Source of the DNA: Pseudogulbenkiania sp.
GTDB lineage: Bacteria > Pseudomonadota > Gammaproteobacteria > Burkholderiales > Chromobacteriaceae
DNA length: 32,961 bases
Assembly: GCA_018260425.1 (NCBI GenBank)
Contig: JAGLBD010000008.1
Coordinates: 48,255-81,215, forward strand
Reading direction: 5' to 3'
A program made the translations under genes and the position numbers. Shown here piece after piece: positions 9,560 through 16,365 of this stretch; position 1 is the stretch's first letter; every line of letters starts with the position of its first letter. The notes under the pieces are model-generated. The model had not been told where the DNA came from and ran no database searches. It saw only the letters and a program-made list of their open reading frames with translations.

Positions 9560-9584
9560 CCCGGGCAAGATGGTCTTGCCCGGG
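9560..9584. repeat. Perfect 11-bp inverted repeat, possible bidirectional terminator
   Basis: CCCGGGCAAGA, TGG, TCTTGCCCGGG is a perfect 11-bp stem with a 3-nt centre. It lies about 48 bp beyond the stop of the orphan minus-strand gene and has no T tract on either side. A second hairpin (TCCCGAC at 9597-9603 with GTCGGGA at 9613-9619) lies between it and that gene. The pair may end the minus-strand transcript. Confidence 0.45.
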
Positions 9585-9631
9585 TGCTTACGATTATCCC
9601 GACTAACGAGGTGTCGGGAATCATTAAACCA

Positions 9632-10300
9632 CTACGATCGGGCTTCTCGCCGCTCATTACGCAGCGGCGGGCGCTGGTATGCACTGGGCCCCTCCTCTTG
9701 CTCCAGAAGGACCTTCACTTTCTCCAGATCGTTCTCGACATATGATTTGTAAGTCGAGACCGCACGCAGGGCTGAGCGTTTTTCTTTGGTAGACGCAAGC
9801 TTACTCAGATGGGAGCTCGTGATGTCGAGTAACCGCGTGATGTGGATCAGGTATAATTTCTTTTGGTAAAGGAATTCCTTGGATGCGAGTGTTGCCTGAA
9901 CGTGCAATGCGAACGTTTTGATCATTTCCTCGGCATCGTTGGTTGAGGTGAGCTTAACGCCGACACTGGCGAGTAAACCGGTCAGCTCACTAGCCGGGTC
10001 GGCTGACGTGGCGGGAGTTTGCTCCGTCTGGAGTTGTTTGGGTGCTGTATACTCAAATGGGGCTTCTCGCCGCTCATTACGCAGCGGCGAAGGGCGCTGG
10101 TATTCACCGGGTTCCACCATCAGGTTCTTCATGCCGTCCTCCAGTTTATTCAGATCGTCCTTGCCGACTGATTGCTTGGCGCCAGAGAGCCGGACGGGGG
10201 CATTATCCACGGCGGTAACGCTTCTCATGGATTGGGATGTGTGTTTCCCTGGCTTGGGGGAGACCGGCGCGGTGGCAGGATTGTATTGATTAACACGCAT
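9632..10300 (-). CDS. Orphan hypothetical protein with duplicated palindromic segment
   Basis: I do not recognise this 222-residue protein. The ATG at 10300 (MRVNQYNPATAPVSP) is chosen over one 12 codons upstream because the longer version would add a segment of different character. The first 115 residues are rich in Ser, Thr, Pro and Gln and look disordered. Residues about 120-205 are helical with many Lys, Leu and Glu. The motif YQRP(S)PLRNERREA occurs twice, at about 67-80 and at the very C-terminus. At DNA level both copies contain the same palindrome. There is no signal peptide or membrane segment. The disordered N-terminus and helical C-terminus would fit a secreted effector, but no secretion genes for one are in the window, so this is only a possibility. 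It lies beside transposase remnants. Confidence 0.55.
   Translation of the reverse strand: MRVNQYNPATAPVSPKPGKHTSQSMRSVTAVDNAPVRLSGAKQSVGKDDLNKLEDGMKNLMVEPGEYQRPSPLRNERREAPFEYTAPKQLQTEQTPATSADPASELTGLLASVGVKLTSTNDAEEMIKTFALHVQATLASKEFLYQKKLYLIHITRLLDITSSHLSKLASTKEKRSALRAVSTYKSYVENDLEKVKVLLEQEEGPSAYQRPPLRNERREARS
9640..9669. repeat. Palindromic direct repeat, copy 1
   Basis: The unit contains CGCCGCT, 8-nt loop CATTACGC, AGCGGCG (stem arms 9648-9654 and 9663-9669). It is identical over about 29 bp to copy 2 located 420 bp away in the same orientation. On the minus strand it encodes PLRNERREA at the end of the orphan protein. It resembles a REP-type element. Confidence 0.7.
10060..10089. repeat. 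Palindromic direct repeat, copy 2
   Basis: This is the same unit as copy 1, with stem arms 10068-10074 and 10083-10089. Similarity continues for about 25 bp to the right with a 3-bp insertion and scattered substitutions. It is read in the same frame of the orphan protein and encodes the internal PLRNERREA. Confidence 0.7.
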
Positions 10301-10472
10301 GGTGGGGTGCTCTCGGGTAAAAAGGGTGTAGTGCAATACTATCTTCTGCGCTGGCGAGAGACTTTCGAATAGCGACTATAGTGGTAAATTTTTTTCGGGC
10401 ACCAGGATAGATTGTTTTGCCGTCATCTGTTGCTCGTAGATTGTCCAGGGCTTGCCAACTTGGACGCCATAG
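10301..10472. other. Intergenic stretch between orphan gene and transposase remnant
   Basis: This completes the coverage of the 500-bp gap upstream of the orphan gene. The minus frame that continues from the transposase remnant stays open through here and into the orphan gene (to 10290), but after about 10473 it no longer resembles a transposase. An A-rich run lies near 10385-10392. No clear promoter for the orphan gene was found. Confidence 0.4.
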
Positions 10473-10738
10473 TTCGAGAAGCCCGAGTAACCGAGCACGA
10501 TCGTCATCGTCCCATGCGGCGATTTCCCGTTTCAAACCATTGCTACCGGTCGGGTCAAGTTCTGCGCTATCTTTTTCAGCAATGACAGGTTCTGTGGGAC
10601 GTGGTCTTTACGCAAGGTGCCGGCATCTTCGTTGCAACAAACATCCAGCATCCCGTAGTCCGCATTCTTGTCCAGGATCGTGCGGGCAATGTCGTATTGG
10701 CCGCCCATCGCATCGATAGGAACCAGCAGGACTGATCG
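10473..10738 (-). pseudogene. ISAs1-family transposase remnant (C-terminal fragment, frameshifted)
   Basis: The minus strand reads LLVPIDAMGGQYDIARTILDKNADYGMLDVCCNEDAGTLRKDH and then PQNLSLLKKIAQNL in one frame. It continues in the next frame as LKREIAAWDDDDRARLLGL. Intact ISAs1 transposases have, in order, a DAMGCQ-IA-I--KGADY segment, a C-terminal 'LDV-F-ED-SR-R--HAP-N---LR-IALNLL' segment, and a basic/AWDDD tail. Here the first two segments are fused with the intervening part missing, and a frameshift falls near 10550. The N-terminal half is absent. This is a dead insertion-sequence fragment. The family call is from remembered motifs. Confidence 0.65.
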
Positions 10739-10744
10739 GCACAG

Positions 10745-10812
10745 GCGAGGACGGCTTGGCCGTCCGCGCTATCCTTCCCCGCCCTGAACGGCGGGGCTTG
10801 CCGCGTACCGGG
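10745..10812 (+). mobile_element. Possible IS200/IS605 (TnpB-type) right-end remnant
   Basis: Two hairpins lie in tandem: GGACGG-CTTGG-CCGTCC (10748-10764) and CCCCGCC-CTGAAC-GGCGGGG (10777-10796), joined by CGCGCTATCCTT. The second hairpin with its flanks, read on the plus strand, strongly resembles the right end of IS605/IS1341-type elements, which is also the 3' scaffold of the TnpB guide RNA. No tnpB or tnpA remains nearby. The hairpins could instead be a terminator for the MFS gene, though neither strand has a T tract. Confidence 0.45.
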
Positions 10813-12009
10813 TCATGCAGCCGGTTTGTGCAGATCCGGCAGGAGTGCCGTCACAACGCCCATCAGCGGCAGGAAGGCACAAATGCGGTAGACCACTTCA
10901 ATGCCATGAGTATCGGCCACCTGTCCCAGTACGGCCGCACCAATCCCGCCAATGCCGAAGGCCAATCCAAAAAACAACCCGGACACCATGCCGATCTTGC
11001 CGGGCAGCAATTCTTGCGCATAAACCAGAATGGCAGAGAATGCCGAGGCCAGAATAAAGCCGATGATGAATGACAGGATGGTGGTTGCCGTCAAGCCGAC
11101 CCATGGCAATGCCAGGGTAAAGGGCGCTACGCCGAGGATGGAGAACCAGATGACTCGCTTGCGGCCAATGCGGTCACCAATCGGGCCGCCCAATACCGTG
11201 CCGGCCGCAACGGCAAACAGAAAAACGAACAGATGCAATTGGGCATCCTGCACCCCGAGGCCGAAGTGTTGCATCAAATAGAAGGTGTAGTAGCTGGTGA
11301 TACTGGTCAGATAGACGTACTTTGAGAAGACCAACAGCACCAGAATCAACAGACTGAAAGCCACTTTGCCTCGGCTAAAGGGCGATGCGGGCGTGTGAGT
11401 CGCCGCTTTGGCCTGACGGTGCTGTGCTGCATACCAATGTCCGACTTGCCAGAGGATCACCATGCCCAGCAAGGCCAGCACGGCAAACCACGACAGGCTG
11501 CCCTGGCCAAAGGGAAACACAATCCAGGCCGCCAGCAAGGGGCCGGTGGCGCTGCCGGCATTGCCGCCGACCTGAAACAGCGACTGTGCCAGCCCATGAC
11601 GCCCGCCGGAGGCCATGCGTGCCACACGCGACGACTCCGGATGAAAAATCGACGAGCCGGTGCCGATCAGCGCAGCCGCAAATAGCAGCAAGGCAAAACT
11701 ATGCGCATTGGCCAGCAGCAACAGCCCGGACAAGGTCGCCCCCATGCCGGCAACCAGAGAGTAGGGCATAGGCCGCTTGTCGGTGACAATGCCGACCAAG
11801 GGCTGCAGCAAGGAGGCTGTGCACTGGTAGGTTAGTGTCATCAGCCCGATCTGGGCAAAGCTCAGATGGTAGTTGCCCTTGATCAGCGGGTAGATGGCCA
11901 CGATCAGCGATTGCAGCATGTCGTTGAGAAAATGACTGAAGCTGATGGCGCCCAGTACTCTGAAACGTGTAGTGCCGTTTTGCGGTGCGGCGTGGGTCGA
12001 TGTGGTCAT
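10813..12009 (-). CDS. fsr: MFS exporter, fosmidomycin-resistance (Fsr) type
   Basis: The product has 398 residues and about 12 hydrophobic segments. The N-terminal part SHFLNDMLQSLIVAIYPLIKGNYHLSFAQIGLMTLTYQCTAS-LQP-VG and the central GTGSSIFHPESSRVARMA-GGRHGLAQSLFQVGGNAG are typical of the Fsr/YfiS-like subfamily that exports fosmidomycin and other compounds. GDRIGRKRV is the second MFS loop motif. The ATG at 12009 is preferred to an upstream GTG because it starts the soluble leader just before helix 1, although no good Shine-Dalgarno precedes it. It is divergent from an AraC regulator that may control it. The true substrate in this organism is unknown. Confidence 0.85.
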   Translation of the reverse strand: MTTSTHAAPQNGTTRFRVLGAISFSHFLNDMLQSLIVAIYPLIKGNYHLSFAQIGLMTLTYQCTASLLQPLVGIVTDKRPMPYSLVAGMGATLSGLLLLANAHSFALLLFAAALIGTGSSIFHPESSRVARMASGGRHGLAQSLFQVGGNAGSATGPLLAAWIVFPFGQGSLSWFAVLALLGMVILWQVGHWYAAQHRQAKAATHTPASPFSRGKVAFSLLILVLLVFSKYVYLTSITSYYTFYLMQHFGLGVQDAQLHLFVFLFAVAAGTVLGGPIGDRIGRKRVIWFSILGVAPFTLALPWVGLTATTILSFIIGFILASAFSAILVYAQELLPGKIGMVSGLFFGLAFGIGGIGAAVLGQVADTHGIEVVYRICAFLPLMGVVTALLPDLHKPAA

Positions 12010-12105
12010 GATCAACAAAAAAATACAGTGGGAGCTTATCTTAACCACGCAGGGTTGCGCCTGTCTTGCTACTATACGTCAACCATCTTCGAGAAACAGG
12101 CAGAT

Positions 12106-12903
12106 ATGGACACGTTTGCTCATCTCCATGAATACGATCGTGGCGTGGCGCCGGTGGTGGCGAAATCGCGGGACTACGAAGCGGGAGAGGCCAATCCGTT
12201 TCACGCTCACCCGACGGCCCAACTGCTGTATGCGGTGGAGGGCGTGATGGTGGTCACCACTCGGGACGGTTGCTGGATTGTTCCGCCCACTCGCGGTATC
12301 TGGTTGCCGCCGCAGGTCAGTCATAGTGTACGCATGGTCAGCCGGGTGCTGATGCGCACCATCTATGTGAGGGAGGACGTCCAGGAAGGGCTTCCTGACC
12401 AGTGCCAGGTCGTGGCCATCACCCCTCTGTTGCGCGAGTTGATGCTGGCGGCCATGAAGGTCGAGGTGCAGTATGCACCGAACAGTCGCGATGAACGGAT
12501 CATGCTGCTGATTCTGGACGAGATTCGAACCCTGCCGGTGCTGCCACTTTCCCTGCCGCTACCCAGCAGTCCGGCACTTCGCGATATTTGTGCGACGCTG
12601 CAGGCGAAGCCGGACATGACCGCACCCGTCAGCACCTGGGCCCGTCAAGCCGCCATGGACGAGCGTACCCTGCAACGCCGTTTCAGTCGTGAAACCGGGC
12701 TGACGTTCGGGCAATGGCGACGACAGGTGCGCTTGCTGGCCGCGCTGGAACGCTTGGCGGCGGGAGGAGGGGTGCTGGAGGTCGCGCTGGATCTTGGGTA
12801 TGCCAGTCCCAGCGCCTTCGCCACCATGTTCAAGCGTGAACTGGGCGTATCGCCCAGTCACTTTTTTGCGGTCAACGAGGTGGCGCCGGAGGCATCGCGC
12901 TAG
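12106..12903 (+). CDS. AraC-family transcriptional regulator
   Basis: The product has 265 residues from the ATG at 12106. The open frame reaches upstream to 11866, but that part overlaps the divergent MFS gene. The N-terminal cupin-type domain contains FHAHPTAQLLYAVEGVMVVTT and WIVPPTRGIWLPPQVSHSV, typical of the AraC_binding group with the 'W-PP---W-P---H' pattern. The C-terminal double HTH includes MDERTLQRRFSRETGLTFGQWRRQVRLLAAL and VALDLGYASPSAFATMFKRELGVSPS. Divergence from fsr (96 bp between starts) suggests it regulates the exporter. It converges on the TonB receptor with 16 bp between stops. Confidence 0.92.
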   Translation: MDTFAHLHEYDRGVAPVVAKSRDYEAGEANPFHAHPTAQLLYAVEGVMVVTTRDGCWIVPPTRGIWLPPQVSHSVRMVSRVLMRTIYVREDVQEGLPDQCQVVAITPLLRELMLAAMKVEVQYAPNSRDERIMLLILDEIRTLPVLPLSLPLPSSPALRDICATLQAKPDMTAPVSTWARQAAMDERTLQRRFSRETGLTFGQWRRQVRLLAALERLAAGGGVLEVALDLGYASPSAFATMFKRELGVSPSHFFAVNEVAPEASR

Positions 12904-12919
12904 GATGCTTCCGGCAGGA

Positions 12920-15022
12920 TCACTTGCCATCCAGCCGATACTGGACGCCCAGCATGGCGGTTCGCGGCGCGCCGGGAGTATAGGTGTTCTGACTGTCCGG
13001 CTGGTAAGTGCCGGTGCCTTTGTAACTACTGGCCGCTATTTCGGCATAGCGGCGGTTGCCGGCATTCAGCACTGCGCCCCACACTTCCCATTCGCCATGG
13101 CGATAGTTGGCCCGTAGATTGACCAAAACGTGGCCGGGATAGCGAACCGTGTTGGCATCATCCATGTAATAGCTCCCCAGATACTGGGTTTCGGCAGCCA
13201 GACGCAAGCCTGACAGCGGCTGGTAACCCAATTCGCCATTCACCAGCCAGTGCGGTGCGGCTGGGATGGCCTTGCCATCGAAACGTTGTGTGGCGCTCAA
13301 GGCATAGGAGCGATAGGAGTGACGCGCAAACGCACCATTGAGTTTGGCATCCCATTGACCGGCCGGATGCCAGTCGACACCGAATTCGATGCCTTGATGG
13401 CGGGTCTTGCCGGCATTGACCGGAATGGACACCCCGGGCGCCACCGACCAGGAGAGAATCTCGTCTTTGCCCTCAAGCCGATAGACCGAGATATCGGCAT
13501 TGATCGTTCGTGACACATTGACCCAACGTACCCCCGTATCAATATTGGTGAAGGTGGCTTCTTTCAGTGAAGGGGCGGTCAACGAGCCCCCGTACTGTGC
13601 ACTGACCTCCGGCGGAGTAAAACCCTGACTGGCATTGGCATAGCCGTTGATTCGGGGGGTGATGTCCCAGGTGGCTCCCAGTTTGGGGCTGACATGGCGA
13701 TAGCGCCGCGACTCGGAGGGTGCCCCGGTGGTAGGAGATGGCAGCAAGTGATTGGTGTAGTCATAGCGAATGTCGTCGCTGCGCAGCCCCGCCACCAGCC
13801 GCACGCTCTCCACCGGGGTGTATTCGCTTTGTGCGTAGAGCGCCTGATTGGTGATGTCGACCTGGTAGTCGCGTCGCACCAAGCCGTTGCTGTAACGCAG
13901 GTAGCGACCGGTTTGCGGGTCGCGGACAATGGCAAGATTGACCTCGCGGGCGGTGACCGGGCTGCGTTCGGCACTCACCCCGAGAATCACCCGCCAGCGT
14001 GAGTCAAACAGGTCTTGCCGATGGCGGGCATCAAGCCCCAGTGACGTGAACCGTTGCACGCTCAGGCGTCCGGCAGCGCTGCTGCTACCGGTATTGAAAA
14101 TCAGGTAGGACGGCAATTGGTCGGTGGTATTGCTGCGGGCGTACACGGTCAGGCTGCTGTGCCCGCCGGCATTGGTGCTGCCGGTCAATTGGGTCGACAG
14201 GCGGCTGGCTTCGACCTTGCGCCAGGTGAAGGTGTTATAGGAGAAGCCCGGGCGTTGGCGATAGTCGCTTTCGTTGAGGCTGCCGGGCATGTCCGTCAAC
14301 AAACGGTTGTAGCTGAACACCGTCACCAGACTGGCGCTATCCCCCAGCGCTGCGTCATGGCGCAGGGTCACTCCGTCCTTATCGGCGGCATTGTGTTCCT
14401 GCCAGCCGCCGCGCCGGCGGGCGTGGTAGCCGGAAATGCGCAGTTGTTGTCCCTCATTGCCGCCACTCAGGCTGTACTCTTCGCGGCGATAGCCCTGATC
14501 GCTCACTTGCATGCCGATCGTTGCCTGCGGATGCGGGCCGCCAGCCCGGGTAAAGAAATTCACCGCCCCACCCACGGCATTGCTACCGTATAGCGAAGAC
14601 GCCGGACCTTTGATCACCTCGACATCGCCGACCCCGGTCAGATTGATTTCGTACAAGGCATTATGGTTAAACAGTCCAACAGGGCGAATGGGCAAGCCGT
14701 CTTCCAGATACAGATACACGGCGTTGTAAGACAGCGGCTGGCGAATAGACATATTATGTTGTTCGTTGCCTAAGTCTGTGACATAGACTCCCGAGGCCTG
14801 ATTCAACACCTGACCGACAAAGACCGGGTGCTTCTCGTCAAGGGTTTTGCGGCTGACGTGGTGGATCGCTGCCGGTGTGCGGCGCAACAAGGTGCTCTCG
14901 CGAGAGCCGGTCACCACCACCTGGTCAAGCAATTCCAGAGTGGGGTCGGCGTAAACCGGCGCCGCCAGAAAGAGGGCGGACATGGCGATGGCCAGTGGGG
15001 TCGGGCGAAGCGGCGCGGGCAT
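12920..15022 (-). CDS. TonB-dependent outer-membrane receptor
   Basis: The product has 700 residues. A signal peptide (residues 1-25, ending VYA) is followed by a TonB box-like DQVVVTGSR, then the plug domain (SVRQ-like MSIRQPLSYN, VEVIKGPASSLYGSNAVGGAVNFFTR) and a 22-strand-type barrel to the end. It imports a metal chelate or another scarce substrate using TonB energy. The substrate cannot be read from sequence, and no siderophore, haem or cobalamin genes are adjacent. The last residues are GVQYRLDGK rather than ending in the usual C-terminal aromatic. No convincing Fur box or cobalamin riboswitch was found in the 106 bp before the start. It is divergent from corA. Confidence 0.9.
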   Translation of the reverse strand: MPAPLRPTPLAIAMSALFLAAPVYADPTLELLDQVVVTGSRESTLLRRTPAAIHHVSRKTLDEKHPVFVGQVLNQASGVYVTDLGNEQHNMSIRQPLSYNAVYLYLEDGLPIRPVGLFNHNALYEINLTGVGDVEVIKGPASSLYGSNAVGGAVNFFTRAGGPHPQATIGMQVSDQGYRREEYSLSGGNEGQQLRISGYHARRRGGWQEHNAADKDGVTLRHDAALGDSASLVTVFSYNRLLTDMPGSLNESDYRQRPGFSYNTFTWRKVEASRLSTQLTGSTNAGGHSSLTVYARSNTTDQLPSYLIFNTGSSSAAGRLSVQRFTSLGLDARHRQDLFDSRWRVILGVSAERSPVTAREVNLAIVRDPQTGRYLRYSNGLVRRDYQVDITNQALYAQSEYTPVESVRLVAGLRSDDIRYDYTNHLLPSPTTGAPSESRRYRHVSPKLGATWDITPRINGYANASQGFTPPEVSAQYGGSLTAPSLKEATFTNIDTGVRWVNVSRTINADISVYRLEGKDEILSWSVAPGVSIPVNAGKTRHQGIEFGVDWHPAGQWDAKLNGAFARHSYRSYALSATQRFDGKAIPAAPHWLVNGELGYQPLSGLRLAAETQYLGSYYMDDANTVRYPGHVLVNLRANYRHGEWEVWGAVLNAGNRRYAEIAASSYKGTGTYQPDSQNTYTPGAPRTAMLGVQYRLDGK

Positions 15023-15128
15023 GGCAGATCCTTGTTATTGTCATGAAAAGCGCCGCACTATAAGGTAATAAAATGGATAAAAGGAATGTGACAAAGTGTC
15101 GCAGCCTTGAAAAACAAGGAGTCCAGCG

Positions 15129-16100
15129 GTGCTGATCAACTGCGTTGCTTATCGAAATGGTCGCAAGATTGCTGATATCGATAAAAAAGATATCAGCGAG
15201 TATGTCAATCAACCCGACTGTTTTGTGTGGGTCGCTCTGAAAAACCCGACGCTCGACGAGATCGAGGAAATGGGGGAAGAGTTTGCTCTCCATCCGCTTG
15301 CGATTGAAGATGCCCGGCATGGCCACCAACGGCCCAAGCTGGAAGAGTATGACGGAATGCTTTTTTCGGTGATGCACACCCTTGAAGTCGATGATGAAGG
15401 GGATATTCGCAATGGTGAAGTGTGTGTGTTTGCCGGTCGCAACTTCGTTTTGTCGATACGCAACCGCACCAACACCGGATTCAAGGACGTTCGGCAACGC
15501 TGCGAGTCGGATCCGCTGATGTTGAGTCACGGTTCCGGTTTTGTGCTGTATGCGCTGATCGATGCGGTGGTGGACCGCTATTTGCCTCTGGTGGACAAGT
15601 TGGAGGCCGATATGGAGTTGCTGGAGAACCGCTTGTTCACCGCCCATGGCGCCACGCGTGCCAATATTGAAGAGCTGTACGTGCTCAAGCGCGATTTGAT
15701 GAAGGTGCTGCATGCGGTCAACCCCTTGCAGGAAGCCATCAAGAAGCTGTGTGGCGGCTGGAGCCCCTCGGTTTGCGCGGGGATGCAAACCTATTTTAGG
15801 GATGTCGATGACCACCTGGAGCGGATTGTGCGCAGCATCGAGCGCATTCGCGATATGTTACTGACCGCAACGCAGGTCAATCTGACCTTGATTGCGCTGG
15901 ATGAGTCGGTCATTACCAAGAAACTCGCCTCATGGGGTGCGCTGTTTGCCGTGCCGACCATGGTGGCCGGCATCTATGGCATGAACTTCACCCACATGCC
16001 GGAACTGTCGATGCCCTACGCCTATCCGCTCATTCTGGCCGTGATGTTCATCGCCGACCTGGTGTTGTGGCGGCGCTTCAAGCAGGCCGGCTGGCTCTAG
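15129..16100 (+). CDS. corA: CorA-family magnesium/divalent cation channel
   Basis: CorA forms a pentameric inner-membrane channel for Mg2+ (also Co2+ and Ni2+). The product has 323 residues. The large cytoplasmic N-terminal domain begins MLINCVAYRNGRKIADI and includes HPLAIEDARHGHQRPKLEEYDG. The pore signature YGMNF lies at about 283-287 and a second membrane helix at the C-terminus is followed by RRFKQAGWL. The start is GTG at 15129 with AAGGAG 7 nt upstream, a strong Shine-Dalgarno. mgtC follows on the same strand after a 265-bp structured leader, giving two Mg2+-related genes side by side. Confidence 0.94.
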   Translation: MLINCVAYRNGRKIADIDKKDISEYVNQPDCFVWVALKNPTLDEIEEMGEEFALHPLAIEDARHGHQRPKLEEYDGMLFSVMHTLEVDDEGDIRNGEVCVFAGRNFVLSIRNRTNTGFKDVRQRCESDPLMLSHGSGFVLYALIDAVVDRYLPLVDKLEADMELLENRLFTAHGATRANIEELYVLKRDLMKVLHAVNPLQEAIKKLCGGWSPSVCAGMQTYFRDVDDHLERIVRSIERIRDMLLTATQVNLTLIALDESVITKKLASWGALFAVPTMVAGIYGMNFTHMPELSMPYAYPLILAVMFIADLVLWRRFKQAGWL

Positions 16101-16106
16101 TCCGGC

Positions 16107-16136
16107 TTGCCCGCCAGACCCTGCCGGCGTTATAGT
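16107..16136 (+). promoter_or_regulatory. Putative promoter of the mgtC leader
   Basis: TTGCCC (16107-16112) and TATAGT (16131-16136) are 18 bp apart. The predicted transcript would start near 16143, 12 bp before the Shine-Dalgarno of the leader ORF. I saw no PhoP-box direct repeats upstream. Confidence 0.5.
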
Positions 16137-16142
16137 CTGGCC

Positions 16143-16365
16143 ATCCAACCTTACAGGAGTCCTTTCGTGGAACCCGATCCCGCACGTTTGCCTCGTTCAG
16201 GCACCCGATAGCGGCAGGATACTCCCGGACTCCCCGGTCACTGTCCTGCCGCAAGGCGGGCAGTGACTCTCTTCGGCGCACACCTGCGCCAGTGCGTGTC
16301 ACTCCCGGTTACATCTCGTAGTCAATCGAGCCGCGCTTCAGCCAGCGTGGCTCGGGAGTCGCATT
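16143..16365 (+). promoter_or_regulatory. Structured mgtC 5' leader with mutually exclusive helices
   Basis: Four helices can be drawn. Helix A pairs GCGGCAGGATA (16211-16221) with TGTCCTGCCGC (16242-16252), 11 bp with one G-U. Helix B pairs 16237-16250 with 16255-16267 around a GCAA tetraloop (13 pairs, one bulged T, one G-U); it shares 16242-16252 with A, so the two exclude each other. Helix C is GGCGCA-CACC-TGCGCC (16275-16290). Helix D pairs CGAGCCGCGCT (16327-16337) with AGCGTGGCTCG (16344-16354), ending at the mgtC Shine-Dalgarno GGGAG (16354-16358). ACTCCCG at 16301-16307 is complementary to CGGGAGT at 16353-16359 and could mask that Shine-Dalgarno; a second copy lies at 16221-16227. 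The upstream leader ORF would let translation choose between A and B. Confidence 0.7.
16167..16211 (+). CDS. MgtL-like leader peptide of mgtC
   Basis: This 14-codon ORF reads MEPDPARLPRSGTR. It starts with GTG, with AGGAG at 16155-16159 and a 7-nt spacer, the best Shine-Dalgarno in the leader. Enterobacterial MgtL ([17 protein letters not shown], from memory) shares the exact N-terminus MEPDP and the following LPR. That acidic/proline N-terminus is known to destabilise the translating ribosome when Mg2+ is low, which is how mgtA expression is induced. Here the ORF precedes an mgtC-family gene. Its stop codon abuts the first strand of an 11-bp RNA helix. The resemblance and placement make function likely; sensing itself is inferred. 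Confidence 0.75.
   Translation: MEPDPARLPRSGTR

Noticed and set aside
15023-15128. Fur box upstream of the TonB receptor
   Set aside because: The AT-rich stretch near 15060-15085 does not fit the GATAATGATAATCATTATC pattern with reasonable mismatches.
16040-16140. PhoP box upstream of mgtC
   Set aside because: No (T/G)GTTTA direct repeats with 5-bp spacing were found.
16143-16365. M-box or yybP-ykoY type metal riboswitch in the mgtC leader
   Set aside because: The conserved core sequences of those classes as I recall them are absent, and the peptide ORF with switching helices explains the region better.
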